Origin: Candidatus Anammoxibacter sp.
GTDB lineage: Bacteria; Planctomycetota; Brocadiia; Brocadiales; Anammoxibacteraceae
NCBI GenBank assembly: GCA_021777055.1
Contig: JAIQZO010000093.1
Span: 1-64,000, forward strand
DNA: 64,000 bases
Reading direction: 5' to 3'
Shown here piece after piece: positions 47,444 to 56,788 of the stretch (position 1 is its first letter; each line of letters begins with the position of its first letter). Both the position numbers and the translations under genes were made by a program. The notes beneath the pieces are model-generated. The model had not been told where the DNA came from and did no database searches. It worked only from the letters and a program-made list of their open reading frames with translations.

Positions 47444-47911
47444 AACATTATTAGAGATTTTCAATTATAGGAAAAAGTCATAGTATTTGTATATAGTGGG
47501 CCGTTTTGGGGACAGATCTTGACAATAGGATACATATACCTAATTTAGTAATTTTCTGTTTAAGTATTAATTCCTTCAAGGTTATGTCCCTGAAATCCCC
47601 CTGGTAGAGAAATCCCGAGTTACATTTACATAAGGAAGGAACATGTAATAAATCAAATGTTCCTTCCTTAGCTTTAAAGTCGTTCCATACAATTTTATTT
47701 ATTTTAGTATTTAACAAAATAAAATAATATCTACGGGTAAAATTGAGTCTTGCATCAAAAAAGTTAAATATTACCAAGATATTTACCTATAGTTCCAACT
47801 CAAAAATATGAGTAAGGTTAAATGTTTGTAATCTTTGCAGAATATACCCTGCGAGTAAAATGTGCCAACGTAGAGAAAATTGTTTTTATAATTGAAAATC
47901 TGGAGAGTTAA
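47444..47911. other. Non-coding stretch with hairpin
   Basis: No gene is called; a 99-codon minus-strand frame (47478-47777) has no family likeness or ribosome site. A perfect 14-bp stem TAAGGAAGGAACAT/ATGTTCCTTCCTTA lies at 47631-47670 with a 12-base loop. It lacks a T-run and may be a palindromic repeat and not a terminator. Confidence 0.5.
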
Positions 47912-48958
47912 ATGAAAATAATTACGAAGCTTAGTATAGCAATATTTATCCTTTTTGTTTCTTGTTCCAGTTTAACTAAAGTATTTGCAGAAGCACCCAC
48001 TATCATTAAATTTGCGACAGTTGTTCCTGAAGGTTCAACATGGACAAATACATTAAGGGAAATTGATAAAGAACTAAGATCAAAGAGCAATGGAAACCTA
48101 CGATTAAAGATATATGCCGGTGGAGTACAAGGTGATGAAGTAGACATTATACGGAAGATGCGCATAGGACAAATTCACAGTGCAGGTTTTACCGGTGTAG
48201 GTTTAGGAGATATTGTACCAGAGGTAAGAATTTTTGATCTTCCGTTTTTTTTGCGAAACTATGAAGAGGTTGATTTTATAAGAAATAAATTTCATGAAAG
48301 ATTTGTAAATAAATTTGATGATAAAGGATATGTTATGCTTGGTTGGACAGAGGTTGGTTTTATATACTTTTATTCTAATATAGAGTTGCGAAACATAAAC
48401 GCATTACGTTCTACTAAGATGTGGATGTGGGAAGGTGATCCGTTAGTAAAGGCATTGTTTGACAATATTAATCTGACACCAATTCCACTAACTATAACAG
48501 ATGTTATTTCTTCTCTACAAACTGGGCTTATAGACAGTGTGTATGTCTCTCCACTTGGAATGATAGCTTTGCAATGGTTTCAAAAGGTTAAATACGCAAT
48601 GAATGTGCCAATGGCAGATGCAACTGGTGCCATTCTAATCTCAAAAAAAGAATTCAATAAACTTTCACCAAAATTTCAAAAGTTATTAAAATCAACATTT
48701 GCAACTTATTGTAACAGATTAATGGACATTATACGGAATGATAATGAAGTTTCTATAAATGTATTAGAAGATTCAGGTATTTCGTTTGTTCAAATGGATA
48801 AAGTCGGAATTAGAGAACTTGAAATTGCAGGTGAAAAAGCACGAAAAGCCCTTTCAGGCAAGTTATACACAGTGCACCTCTTAAACGATGTAACAAAAGC
48901 TCTGGATGAATTTAGAAGTAAAACAAACACCTCTTATACATACAAGTATAGTAACTAA
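47912..48958 (+). CDS. TRAP-type (DctP-like) solute-binding protein
   Basis: A 348-residue secreted binding protein with a signal peptide (MKIITKLSIAIFILFVSCSS, cleavage near FAEA at 26-29). The mature part has the DctP-family plan: IIKFATVVPEGSTW, RLKIYAGGVQGDEVDIIRKM (the common G-G-x-x-G-x-E motif varies), DLPFFLRNYEEVD, and LQTGLIDSVYVSP near 200. No DctQ or DctM membrane genes are present, so it is an orphan receptor. It lies 280 bp upstream of a hybrid sensor kinase, which may read its ligand. The ligand, probably a carboxylate or similar, is not predictable. Confidence 0.85.
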   Translation: MKIITKLSIAIFILFVSCSSLTKVFAEAPTIIKFATVVPEGSTWTNTLREIDKELRSKSNGNLRLKIYAGGVQGDEVDIIRKMRIGQIHSAGFTGVGLGDIVPEVRIFDLPFFLRNYEEVDFIRNKFHERFVNKFDDKGYVMLGWTEVGFIYFYSNIELRNINALRSTKMWMWEGDPLVKALFDNINLTPIPLTITDVISSLQTGLIDSVYVSPLGMIALQWFQKVKYAMNVPMADATGAILISKKEFNKLSPKFQKLLKSTFATYCNRLMDIIRNDNEVSINVLEDSGISFVQMDKVGIRELEIAGEKARKALSGKLYTVHLLNDVTKALDEFRSKTNTSYTYKYSN

Positions 48959-49238
48959 TAAATTATAACGTAAAGATGAAAACTATCCTTATGTGCATAA
49001 GAAGTAAACTATCATCAATCCTTCTTTAACATTTAGTGCCAATTTATCAATATTATTCTAATTAGATGGGGATTCGCAGTTTTCAAGAAGTACACTGTAG
49101 ACACCTCCTAAATATATAAAACAAATCATAAGTACAAAATTCATTTGTCCTTTTCTACTAGTTTAATAAAAACAACATAACTATTTCTCTTTTTCTAAAA
49201 AAGAACAAATTTATGATGTGTAAAAAGACAATTTACAA

Positions 49239-52200
49239 ATGTTCAAACGTATTGAAAAAAAACTCCTATTCTGCTTTTTGATATTTGCGATTGCCCCCCT
49301 GGCAATAAGCATGTCTGTCAATTATCGTACAGGAGTAGAAACTATAAGAGAAAATGCATTTAACCACCTCTCTGTTACTGCGTCTGCGTTACGTAACCAC
49401 GTACATACGTTTATTAGATCGCAGAAAGATATAGTGAGTGCTTTTGCTTCTGATATGATAATCAGGCAAACTCTTAAAACCTTACGGTTGGAAAACACAG
49501 ATCAATCAGAAAGTGGTTCTTCACTAAAGAAACACCTGGAAATCAATAAACTCCCTTTATACGCTCCAAATTTACTTGACATATCAGTACTTAACCATAA
49601 AGGTGTTGTTATTGCTTCAACTCTTGATGAAATGATAGGAACGGATAAATCATATGAAGATTATTTTGTTAACGTTAGAAGCAGAGGGTATTTTAGTGAT
49701 TTGCATTATTCTCCTATATTTTCGGAACCAGTTTTTGAAGTTTCTGCTAATGTCATAGATAATTTGACAGGGGAATTTCTAGGAGTGGTTGTAAATACAT
49801 TCAGCGGCAGTACATTGGCCAATATTACAAATATCAATTGGTTTGAAGACCATAATAATAAAGAAAACATTAATACAATAAGCTGTTACTCTTATGGAAC
49901 ATCACAAAACTATAGTATTAAGAATTCCCGATCTACTTTAGAATCAAATGAATGTGATATCTATATTGTAAACAAGGACAAAAAGATAATTACAGAATCC
50001 GCGAGATCACACAAGCCTGTTTTAGAACAACAGGTAGACACAAACCCGATTCGAAAAGCATTAGACAATGAAATAGATATGGCTGGAATTTACAATGATT
50101 ATAATGGTAATGCTGTTGTTGGAGCATCTGCCTTTATTAAGGGGCGAGGTTGGGTTATATTGGCGGAGAGAAATGCTTCATATGTGTTTTCTCCGTTATT
50201 CAAACTAAAAGCGCAAATGATAACTTTTCTGATTATTACATTAGGTATAGTTATCGCCGCATCTTCTGTTTTTTCAAGGAAAATTACAGAGCCAATTAGA
50301 TTGTTGATAGATGGTATGAGAAGACGGTCATTAGGGGAAGTTAATTGCAGGGTTAAGAATATTGCAAACGATGAAATGGGAAATTTGACAACTTCTTTCA
50401 ACAATATGTGTGATGAGCTGCAAAAACTTACTATTTCGCGTGATTTCTTTGGAATGATCCTGAATGATATGAATGACGCAGTAGTTATTACAGATACGTT
50501 ATACAACATTAAGGACACAAACAGTGCCGCATTGAAGATGTTTGGTTATAGCCGGAATGAACTTATAGATAGTTCATTTTTGCAACTTATAGGAATAGAT
50601 ACTCTGGTAGATTTTGATAGATCTATAAATCATGATTCAAATTATTTAGCAAAAGACAGAGTTATCTGTTACAAATCAAAAGATGAGAGAGACGTCATTA
50701 TCAATGTTTCATCCTTTTCTATAAAAGATTGTATACATAAGAAACATATAAATGATTGTGTTATGTATAGAAATAGTGCTAACGGGTGCATTAGATGTAA
50801 AAAGGTCAGCATAGTAAATATCGCCCACGATATTACAAAACAAAAAGAGATAGAAAAAACATTAATAGTGGCCAAAAAATCAGCGGATGAAGCAGCTGCA
50901 AGCAAGAGTACATTTCTTGCCAGTATGAGCCATGAGATACGCACTCCAATGAATGGCATTATAGGCATGACAGAATTGTTGCTGGATACCGAATTACTCG
51001 CCGAGCAGCGTGAATACACCAAAACGGTATACAGCTGCGCCAGCTCTTTATTAACCATACTCAATGATATCCTCGATTTTTCCAAGATCGAAGTAGGAAA
51101 ATTAGAAATGGAAAATATCGACTTTGATTTACGTACCACAATGGATGATATAATTGATATCTTCGCAGTCAGAACAAATGAAAAGAACGGTCTTGAGTTC
51201 TCCTGCTTTATCGATCCAAAACCCACATTTCTATTGCGCGGCGATCCTGGCAGGTTACGGCAAGTAATTATTAACCTGACAGAGAACGCAATCAAGTTTA
51301 CAAGTAAAGGTCAAGTATCAATCAATGTGCGGGGGGATAAAGATATGGAATCTCATACCACTGTGCGTTTTGATATCCAGGATACAGGTATAGGTATTGC
51401 TCCCGCACGGATGGATCGACTGTTCCGTTCGTTCTCACAGGTTGATTCTTCAACTACCAGAAAATATGGAGGAACCGGCCTAGGTTTGGCGATTTCGAAA
51501 CAGATAGTTGAGTTAATGGATGGGCAGATCGGAGTTGAAAGCCAAGAAGGTAAAGGGTCTACTTTCTGGTTTACAGTAACGTTCGAAAATCAACCTACAG
51601 TTCCGCAGAAAGATCCACGCGGCATTGAAGATATAGCGAATATGCGTATGCTTATTGTTGATGATAACAGAACAAATCGAAGAATTTTTGAGTCCTATCT
51701 AGAATCCTTGCATTGCAGATTTGGGGTGGCCGCCTCAGCAGAAGAGGCAATGTTTAAACTCCGTGCGGCGACTAACGAGGGAGATCCGTTTAAGATCAGC
51801 TTGATTGATTATTGTATGCCAGGAGTAGATGGAGAATCACTTGGCCGGCAAATAAAAGCAGACTCGCAACTAAAAGACATTATCCTTATCATGCTTACCT
51901 CTCTTGCCCAGAAGGGTAATGCTAATCGTTTCCAAAAGCTTGGGTTTGAATCATATTTGCTTAAACCTGTAAAACAATCACAGTTGATCAATAATTTGAA
52001 AACCGTTACTAGAAAATGCAAAAGCACTAAGAAAATTACATCAGACCAGGTTGTTATCAGACATTCCATCCCTGAAGATTACAGGAAAAAAGTCCGCATT
52101 CTTCTGGCAGAAGACAATGTAGTTAATCAAAAGATCGCCTTACGTTTTCTGGAGAAAAAACTTGGTTACCATACAGATGTGGCAAATAATGGTAAAGAAG

Positions 52201-52469
52201 CAATCAAAGCATTAGAAACCCTCGACTATAACTTGATTTTGATGGACTGCCAGATGCCTGAGATGGATGGTTACGAAACAACTCAAGCCATACGTAATGC
52301 AAATTCATTGGTTAAAAACCATAATATCCCAATTATAGCCATGACTGCCAATGCGATGGAAGGCGATCGAGAGAAATGCCTAGAGTCCGGTATGAACGAT
52401 TATGTTCCAAAACCAATAAAACCACAGGAACTTGCAGATGCAATAGAACGAAATCTTTGCAAATCGTAA
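49239..52469 (+). CDS. Hybrid sensor kinase (dCache-HAMP-PAS-HisKA-HATPase-REC-REC)
   Basis: A 1076-residue kinase. Membrane helix 1 (about 9-29) and helix 2 (about 324-345) flank a large dCache-type periplasmic sensor. HAMP (346-397) is followed by PAS (about 400-545), HisKA (H in MSHEIRTPMNG near 564), HATPase_c (DTGIGIAP, GGTGLGLAISKQ) and two receivers (MLIVDDNRTN near 803, LIDYCMPGVDG; ILLAEDNVVNQ near 952, LMDCQMPEMDG). No HPt domain ends it, so phosphotransfer needs a separate HPt. The PAS domain carries a Cys/His cluster, C498, H500, H503, C507, C517 and C520, that could bind metal or sense redox state. Confidence 0.93.
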   Translation: MFKRIEKKLLFCFLIFAIAPLAISMSVNYRTGVETIRENAFNHLSVTASALRNHVHTFIRSQKDIVSAFASDMIIRQTLKTLRLENTDQSESGSSLKKHLEINKLPLYAPNLLDISVLNHKGVVIASTLDEMIGTDKSYEDYFVNVRSRGYFSDLHYSPIFSEPVFEVSANVIDNLTGEFLGVVVNTFSGSTLANITNINWFEDHNNKENINTISCYSYGTSQNYSIKNSRSTLESNECDIYIVNKDKKIITESARSHKPVLEQQVDTNPIRKALDNEIDMAGIYNDYNGNAVVGASAFIKGRGWVILAERNASYVFSPLFKLKAQMITFLIITLGIVIAASSVFSRKITEPIRLLIDGMRRRSLGEVNCRVKNIANDEMGNLTTSFNNMCDELQKLTISRDFFGMILNDMNDAVVITDTLYNIKDTNSAALKMFGYSRNELIDSSFLQLIGIDTLVDFDRSINHDSNYLAKDRVICYKSKDERDVIINVSSFSIKDCIHKKHINDCVMYRNSANGCIRCKKVSIVNIAHDITKQKEIEKTLIVAKKSADEAAASKSTFLASMSHEIRTPMNGIIGMTELLLDTELLAEQREYTKTVYSCASSLLTILNDILDFSKIEVGKLEMENIDFDLRTTMDDIIDIFAVRTNEKNGLEFSCFIDPKPTFLLRGDPGRLRQVIINLTENAIKFTSKGQVSINVRGDKDMESHTTVRFDIQDTGIGIAPARMDRLFRSFSQVDSSTTRKYGGTGLGLAISKQIVELMDGQIGVESQEGKGSTFWFTVTFENQPTVPQKDPRGIEDIANMRMLIVDDNRTNRRIFESYLESLHCRFGVAASAEEAMFKLRAATNEGDPFKISLIDYCMPGVDGESLGRQIKADSQLKDIILIMLTSLAQKGNANRFQKLGFESYLLKPVKQSQLINNLKTVTRKCKSTKKITSDQVVIRHSIPEDYRKKVRILLAEDNVVNQKIALRFLEKKLGYHTDVANNGKEAIKALETLDYNLILMDCQMPEMDGYETTQAIRNANSLVKNHNIPIIAMTANAMEGDREKCLESGMNDYVPKPIKPQELADAIERNLCKS

Positions 52470-52813
52470 ACAAGGGAAGATTTCCCGGTTATCTATACTC
52501 AAAGGAGGATACAAATGAGGCATTTGTACTTCCGCTCAGTAAATTTGTATAGCAACATACAACCCTGAGCCCAAGCAATTAGCGGCAACCCGTCACTTAG
52601 AATATCGCATTACAAGGCAATGCCACTTGTAACAAGTTATCACTCACATTCTACCTTGACTATTTTGCCCACTAAATGCCCCTACACACATATATTAATC
52701 TTTGCCAAACTTTTATAAAATTATCACGTATAGTTCTTTCTTTATAAATTTATCAACTTTTTTATATATCGAAAAACAAAAATTACAATAAGATTGATAG
52801 ATTATTATTAATT
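52470..52813. other. Non-coding upstream region of porin gene
   Basis: No gene is seen. An AT-rich block near 52705-52770 (AAACTTTTATAAAATTATCA, TTATAAATTTATCAAC) matches the region 41985-42060. Confidence 0.5.
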
Positions 52814-52829
52814 TTGCACAAATGTGTAA
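52814..52829 (+). promoter_or_regulatory. Palindromic putative activator site (UAS), copy 2
   Basis: TTGCACAAATGTGTAA differs by one base from the site at 42347-42362. It lies 73 bases before the sigma-54-like -24 element, the same distance as in copy 1. Confidence 0.6.
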
Positions 52830-52902
52830 ACTTTTCTAAAATCATATCTTATAGATCACCTTGGTAATTTTATTGAACAGAAATCTTCTTTATATCTCAT
52901 GT

Positions 52903-52918
52903 TGGCGCGGTTATCGCG
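52903..52918 (+). promoter_or_regulatory. Sigma-54-like -24/-12 promoter, copy 2
   Basis: TGGCGC, 5 bases, then TCGCG. It is weaker than copy 1 (two or three mismatches to TGGCAC-N5-TTGCA), but the surrounding 60 bases are nearly identical to 42410-42475. It is about 510 bases before the porin gene; a palindromic repeat at 53036-53137 separates the two and may have been inserted. Confidence 0.5.
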
Positions 52919-53035
52919 TAAATAGAACTTAACACCTCCAAGGGACTTTCGGCTTTTATATATTTAATAATTACCTAGCATTTTACAATGTTGTCCGGTT
53001 AGCTGTTTGCTTCATACATATGCGTACGAACATTG

Positions 53036-53137
53036 ATTGTCCGGATTGCCTAAAACGAGCTAAAGTTATAGAAATTTATATATTATTAATTAAAAACAAC
53101 ACTATTAACTTTAGGCATTTTAGGCAATCCGGACAAT
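53036..53137. repeat. Palindromic intergenic repeat with 20-bp perfect arms
   Basis: ATTGTCCGGATTGCCTAAAA (53036-53055) is perfectly inverted at 53118-53137. Inside, TAAAGTTATAG pairs imperfectly with CTATTAACTTTA. The same words occur at 1-140 of the window. It lies in the leader between the sigma-54-like promoter and the porin gene. Confidence 0.8.
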
Positions 53138-53429
53138 GCTGAACATTTTAGGCTATAATTATACTTAGTAAGTTCTACCAACCAAAAGTCCATATAATCG
53201 TAATCGTCATCCCTGTAGTAGGATAAAGATTCTGGTTATAAATTTGATGATAATTAAAAAAAAGGAGGCCAAAATGGGTAATAAAGAATTGTTGAATCTT
53301 TACGATCTTAAGAGGGTAAGTTGTGTCTACTAATTTGGTATAACTTATGAAATAACAAACGGCAAGATTCAATTAACATCTACAACAGAAAAATCAGATA
53401 TTTTTATAGTTTTACGGAGGATTATGGTT

Positions 53430-55103
53430 ATGAACAGTCAAAGAAACATAAAATTTGTATTTGTAATTGCAGTATTTAGTTTTTTATCACTATTTGAATG
53501 TAATATATTTGCGCAGGAAAGTGTAATCGTAAAAGACCTGCAGGAGCAACTCGCTCTTTTAAAGGCACAGATGCAGAAATTGGAGAAGGCAGTTAATGAG
53601 CAAAAGGCAGTTAATGAGCAAAAGGCAGTTTATGAACAAAAGGCAGTTTATGAGCAAAAGGCAGAGAAAAAAGGAAGTGACGGAATATTAAATGTTTATG
53701 CCCCTGGAATTAAAAGCCTTAAGATTGGTGGTGAGATTCGAACCCGTTTTGAAAGTAATTCCAATTTTGATTTTGACGATGGTAAAGGGGATGGAAAGGA
53801 GTACACCTTGTTGCGTACTAGGTTGAACTTTGATGCCAAAGTAAATGACCATATCAGCGCATTTCTGGAACTACAGGACAACAGGTTATTTGGCGAATCT
53901 GCAGATGCCCCGGCATCGAGTGAATTTGCAGCGGGGCTTCCTCTAACTCTGGCAGGTACAAGTGGCGGAACTATTGGTAATCTGGGGCGAGTGGATGTGC
54001 TGCAGAGTTATGTAGATTTTTCCATTTATGAGCGGATGATGGATCAATCTGATGGGGCAAATTTATCATTCAGGATAGGTAGATGGCAGATGAACTACGG
54101 AGGGCAAAAGGTAATCAGTCCACTCGGATGGTTAAACCAGGGAAGATCCTGGGATGGAATCAGGATGCGATATGAGCAGAAAACCTGGTCAATGCCGTTT
54201 TGGGTAGATATTTTTGCAACGCAGGTGGATGAAGATTTTGTTGATAGCGGCCGTGGCGGAGAGGATGAAGATAAGATCTTTACAGGGATTTATGGGCATC
54301 TGAATTGGAAAACGGGGCATGAAGTGGAGCCGTATTTTTTGTATAGAAGGAGTAAAGGTGGTCCTAAAGTGGATCCTGTAAACGGAACTATTCGCCCATT
54401 TCCCAGGCCAGATGGGCTGCTTGGGTCCACCGGCAGGACTAATGAAGAGAGGGCGACTCTAGGAATACGTGTTCATGGAAAGTTGGCATCTCTTCCAGGA
54501 TTTCAATATACAGGGGAACTCAGTACACAGTTTGGTACCATAAATGGTGATGGTATTGAGAATCTGGATATTGAAGATGCATTCGGGGGATATGTCAATG
54601 TGTCGTACGCAAAGGAAGATTGGAGATGGAAACCAAAAATAGGCTATTCGTTTCACTTCGCCTCCGGCGACGATGATCCCAACGATGGAGAATCCGAAAC
54701 ATTTGACCAGATCTATCCTTTAGCGCACGCTTATCTGGGCTATATAGATTTTCAGGGATGGCAGAACGTCATATCCCATCAATTTACTATTAGCGTTAGC
54801 CCGTTAAGGAATATGTTGGCAAAACTTGATTTTCATTTCTTTGAACAGGAAGAAGAGGACGATGCATGGTACGGTGCTGGCGGAGCACCCAATGGCGGTT
54901 TTGGAAGCGGAGCGATTAATCGTGTAGACGCGGACGATGAAATAGGGCAGGAAATAGACTTTACACTGAAATATAAGCTTTTTAAACGTTTAAACATGAC
55001 ATTAGGTTACAGTCATTTCTTTGCAGGTGATATGATTGATGATGTTAAAGGTGATGATGACGGTGCAGACTGGTTCTATTTGATGACAACTGTAAAAATT
55101 TAA
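53430..55103 (+). CDS. Outer-membrane channel, alginate-export-like beta-barrel
   Basis: A 557-residue secreted protein: signal peptide about 1-29 (VFVIAVFSFLSLFECNIFAQ), a coiled coil at about 34-75, then an extended beta-barrel rich in Gly, Asp and aromatic residues (LKIGGEIRTRFESNSNF, LRTRLNFDAKVNDHISAFLE, FRIGRWQMNYGGQKV). This is the pattern of alginate-export-family porins, which here serve unknown solutes. The coiled coil contains four tandem AV[NY]EQK units encoded by 18-bp repeats. ATG at 53430 is chosen over 53424, as GGAGG lies 9 bases before it. It ends 315 bp from the convergent NtrC-type gene. Confidence 0.85.
   Translation: MNSQRNIKFVFVIAVFSFLSLFECNIFAQESVIVKDLQEQLALLKAQMQKLEKAVNEQKAVNEQKAVYEQKAVYEQKAEKKGSDGILNVYAPGIKSLKIGGEIRTRFESNSNFDFDDGKGDGKEYTLLRTRLNFDAKVNDHISAFLELQDNRLFGESADAPASSEFAAGLPLTLAGTSGGTIGNLGRVDVLQSYVDFSIYERMMDQSDGANLSFRIGRWQMNYGGQKVISPLGWLNQGRSWDGIRMRYEQKTWSMPFWVDIFATQVDEDFVDSGRGGEDEDKIFTGIYGHLNWKTGHEVEPYFLYRRSKGGPKVDPVNGTIRPFPRPDGLLGSTGRTNEERATLGIRVHGKLASLPGFQYTGELSTQFGTINGDGIENLDIEDAFGGYVNVSYAKEDWRWKPKIGYSFHFASGDDDPNDGESETFDQIYPLAHAYLGYIDFQGWQNVISHQFTISVSPLRNMLAKLDFHFFEQEEEDDAWYGAGGAPNGGFGSGAINRVDADDEIGQEIDFTLKYKLFKRLNMTLGYSHFFAGDMIDDVKGDDDGADWFYLMTTVKI
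53589..53660 (+). repeat. Four 18-bp in-frame tandem repeats in porin gene
   Basis: Units GCAGTTAATGAGCAAAAG (53589, 53607) and GCAGTTTATGA[AG]CAAAAG (53625, 53643) encode AVNEQK, AVNEQK, AVYEQK, AVYEQK. The pairs suggest a duplication of one unit followed by substitution and further duplication. Length variation between strains is likely. Confidence 0.9.
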
Positions 55104-55132
55104 GCAAAGATAACTTGATAACTAAATATCAA

Positions 55133-55260
55133 AGGGGTTGCACATAAATACGGTTTTATTTGTTCTTTCTGGTTAAGTCGAATCTTCAACGTAGCGATAG
55201 CTATGTTGAAGATTTGAAAATTGAATGTTTGACAAATATAAGCTAAACATGGGCTCTGAA
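55133..55260. repeat. Possible relative of the dispersed non-coding element
   Basis: Contains TTCTGGTTAAGTCGAATCTTCAACGTAGCGATAGCTATGTTGAAGATTTG, where ATCTTCAAC and GTTGAAGAT form an inverted repeat. It is faintly like the centre of the element at 25255-25440 (GAGATTGAAGATTTG). The relationship is uncertain. Confidence 0.35.
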
Positions 55261-55347
55261 ATATAAAGATAATTATCTAAAAAGCCCTTAGCATAGTTGA
55301 TATTTACTGATTAACTGCAACCGACATAATGGTCGTAATAAAATAGT

Positions 55348-55412
55348 ATGCAATATTGCTTTAATTCTAGATCAAAGATTAGTTGATTTCTTTCAAATTA
55401 AGGAACAGTTAA
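55348..55412 (+). pseudogene. Decayed 3' fragment of a cyclic-nucleotide-binding gene
   Basis: These 65 bases align with the last 69 bases of the gene at 43807-44265 (44197-44265): both hold ATTGCTTTAATT, a GATCAAAG or GACCAAAG word, and AAATTAAGGAAC[AG]GTTAA. Two small deletions break the frame. No upstream part of the gene remains. It lies between the porin gene and the NtrC-type gene. Confidence 0.75.
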
Positions 55413-55417
55413 ATAAT

Positions 55418-56788
55418 TTACCCCAGCTTCAATTTTTTTATCTTATATCTCAATTTCCATGGCTCAACATCTAATAACCTTGCGGCTTTTGTCAGTGTTC
55501 CATTTGACTGCTCCATGGCTTGATTAATTAAGTCACTTTCCATAGATGAAATAATGTTTTCCAGTGAATTATTTTTTGGCAACTTAGCTGATTGAAAATC
55601 TATGACATCATCTTTTCTTGTAAGTTCCACAGGTAAATGTTTCGGCAATATGGTTTTGTTAGTCCCGTGCAGCGATAAAACCCTCTCAATGACATTTTTT
55701 AACTCTCTAATATTGCCAGGCCAATCATAACTCTGCAGTATTTCTATTGCCTTAGATGAAAATGTCACAGTCTTACAATGAAGCTCTTTTCGAATATATT
55801 CTATTATATGCAATGCCAAGACGGGAATATCTTCTTTTCTTTGCCTTAATGGAGGCATTGTTACCGGGATAACATTCAGACGAAAGAAAAGGTCTTCCCT
55901 GAAATTACCGGTACCAATCTCATCCTCTAACTTTCTATTCGTTGCAGCTATAATCCTGACGTCTACTTTTATAGTCTTATGCCCCCCAACAAGGTTAAAC
56001 TCTCTTTCCTGAATTACCCTTAAAAGCCTAGCTTGGATAGACGGCTGCAACTCCGCAATTTCATCCAAGAAAACAGTCCCACCATTTGCAATCTCAAACT
56101 TTCCAACATGTTTTTCCGAAGCCCCTGTAAAAGCGCCTTTCTCATGGCCAAAAAGTTCACTTTCTACCAATTCTGTTGGTAAGTTGGGGCAACTTACTAC
56201 AACAAATGGCTTATCCCTTCTAGCACTACTATTGTGAATTGCGTGGGCAATCAATTCCTTACCTGTTCCGCTTTCCCCTGTGATGAGTACATTTGCCCAT
56301 GTATTAGCCGCTTTTTTCACAGTCTCTAAGATTTCATTAAGCTTTTTACTTTTGCCTATGATTTTATTAGATTTTAATTCATTTTCTCTCTTGTCAGGAC
56401 GTAAAGAACCCTCCTTATTTCTCACTTCATTGTTTTCTAGAATCTTTTTAACAACCGTTCTGACTTCGTCATAGTCTGGAGGTTTTTCAATATAGTTAAC
56501 TGCACCTAACTGCATAGCTTTTACAGCCGCTCTGATATCCCCTGTGCCTGATATTACTAATATAGCTATTTCAGGATAATATTGCTTCATCTTAGCAATA
56601 ATCTCGATACCGTTCATATCAGGTAAATCAAGATCAAGAAGCATCAAATCAATAAATTCCTTATCAATGATTTTAAGAGTTGTAGCTCCATCGTTTGCAG
56701 TCAAGATATTATATTTATCCGTCAGAAACCCTTGTAAAACAGAAACTAAATCAGGTTCATCATCAACTATTAGAATTGTCCGTTTCAT
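55418..56788 (-). CDS. NtrC-family sigma-54 response regulator
   Basis: A 456-residue activator of sigma-54 promoters. Receiver 1-120 has the acidic pair D10/E11 and phosphoacceptor D52 (LLDLDLPD), and K102. The AAA domain (about 145-375) has Walker A GESGTGKE, the sigma-54-contact loop GAFTGA near 222, Walker B GGTVFLDEI, and arginine-finger region. A Fis-type HTH ends it (GTLTKAARLLDVEPWKLRYKIKKL). The gene is convergent with the porin gene. Two sigma-54-like promoters with a shared palindrome are in the window, so it is a candidate activator of them. The cognate kinase may be the hybrid kinase at 49239. Confidence 0.95.
   Translation of the reverse strand: MKRTILIVDDEPDLVSVLQGFLTDKYNILTANDGATTLKIIDKEFIDLMLLDLDLPDMNGIEIIAKMKQYYPEIAILVISGTGDIRAAVKAMQLGAVNYIEKPPDYDEVRTVVKKILENNEVRNKEGSLRPDKRENELKSNKIIGKSKKLNEILETVKKAANTWANVLITGESGTGKELIAHAIHNSSARRDKPFVVVSCPNLPTELVESELFGHEKGAFTGASEKHVGKFEIANGGTVFLDEIAELQPSIQARLLRVIQEREFNLVGGHKTIKVDVRIIAATNRKLEDEIGTGNFREDLFFRLNVIPVTMPPLRQRKEDIPVLALHIIEYIRKELHCKTVTFSSKAIEILQSYDWPGNIRELKNVIERVLSLHGTNKTILPKHLPVELTRKDDVIDFQSAKLPKNNSLENIISSMESDLINQAMEQSNGTLTKAARLLDVEPWKLRYKIKKLKLG

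Noticed and set aside
47478-47777. A 99-codon open frame on the minus strand
   Set aside because: No ribosome site, no recognisable domain, unusual residue composition and it spans the 14-bp hairpin at 47631-47670. Probably chance.
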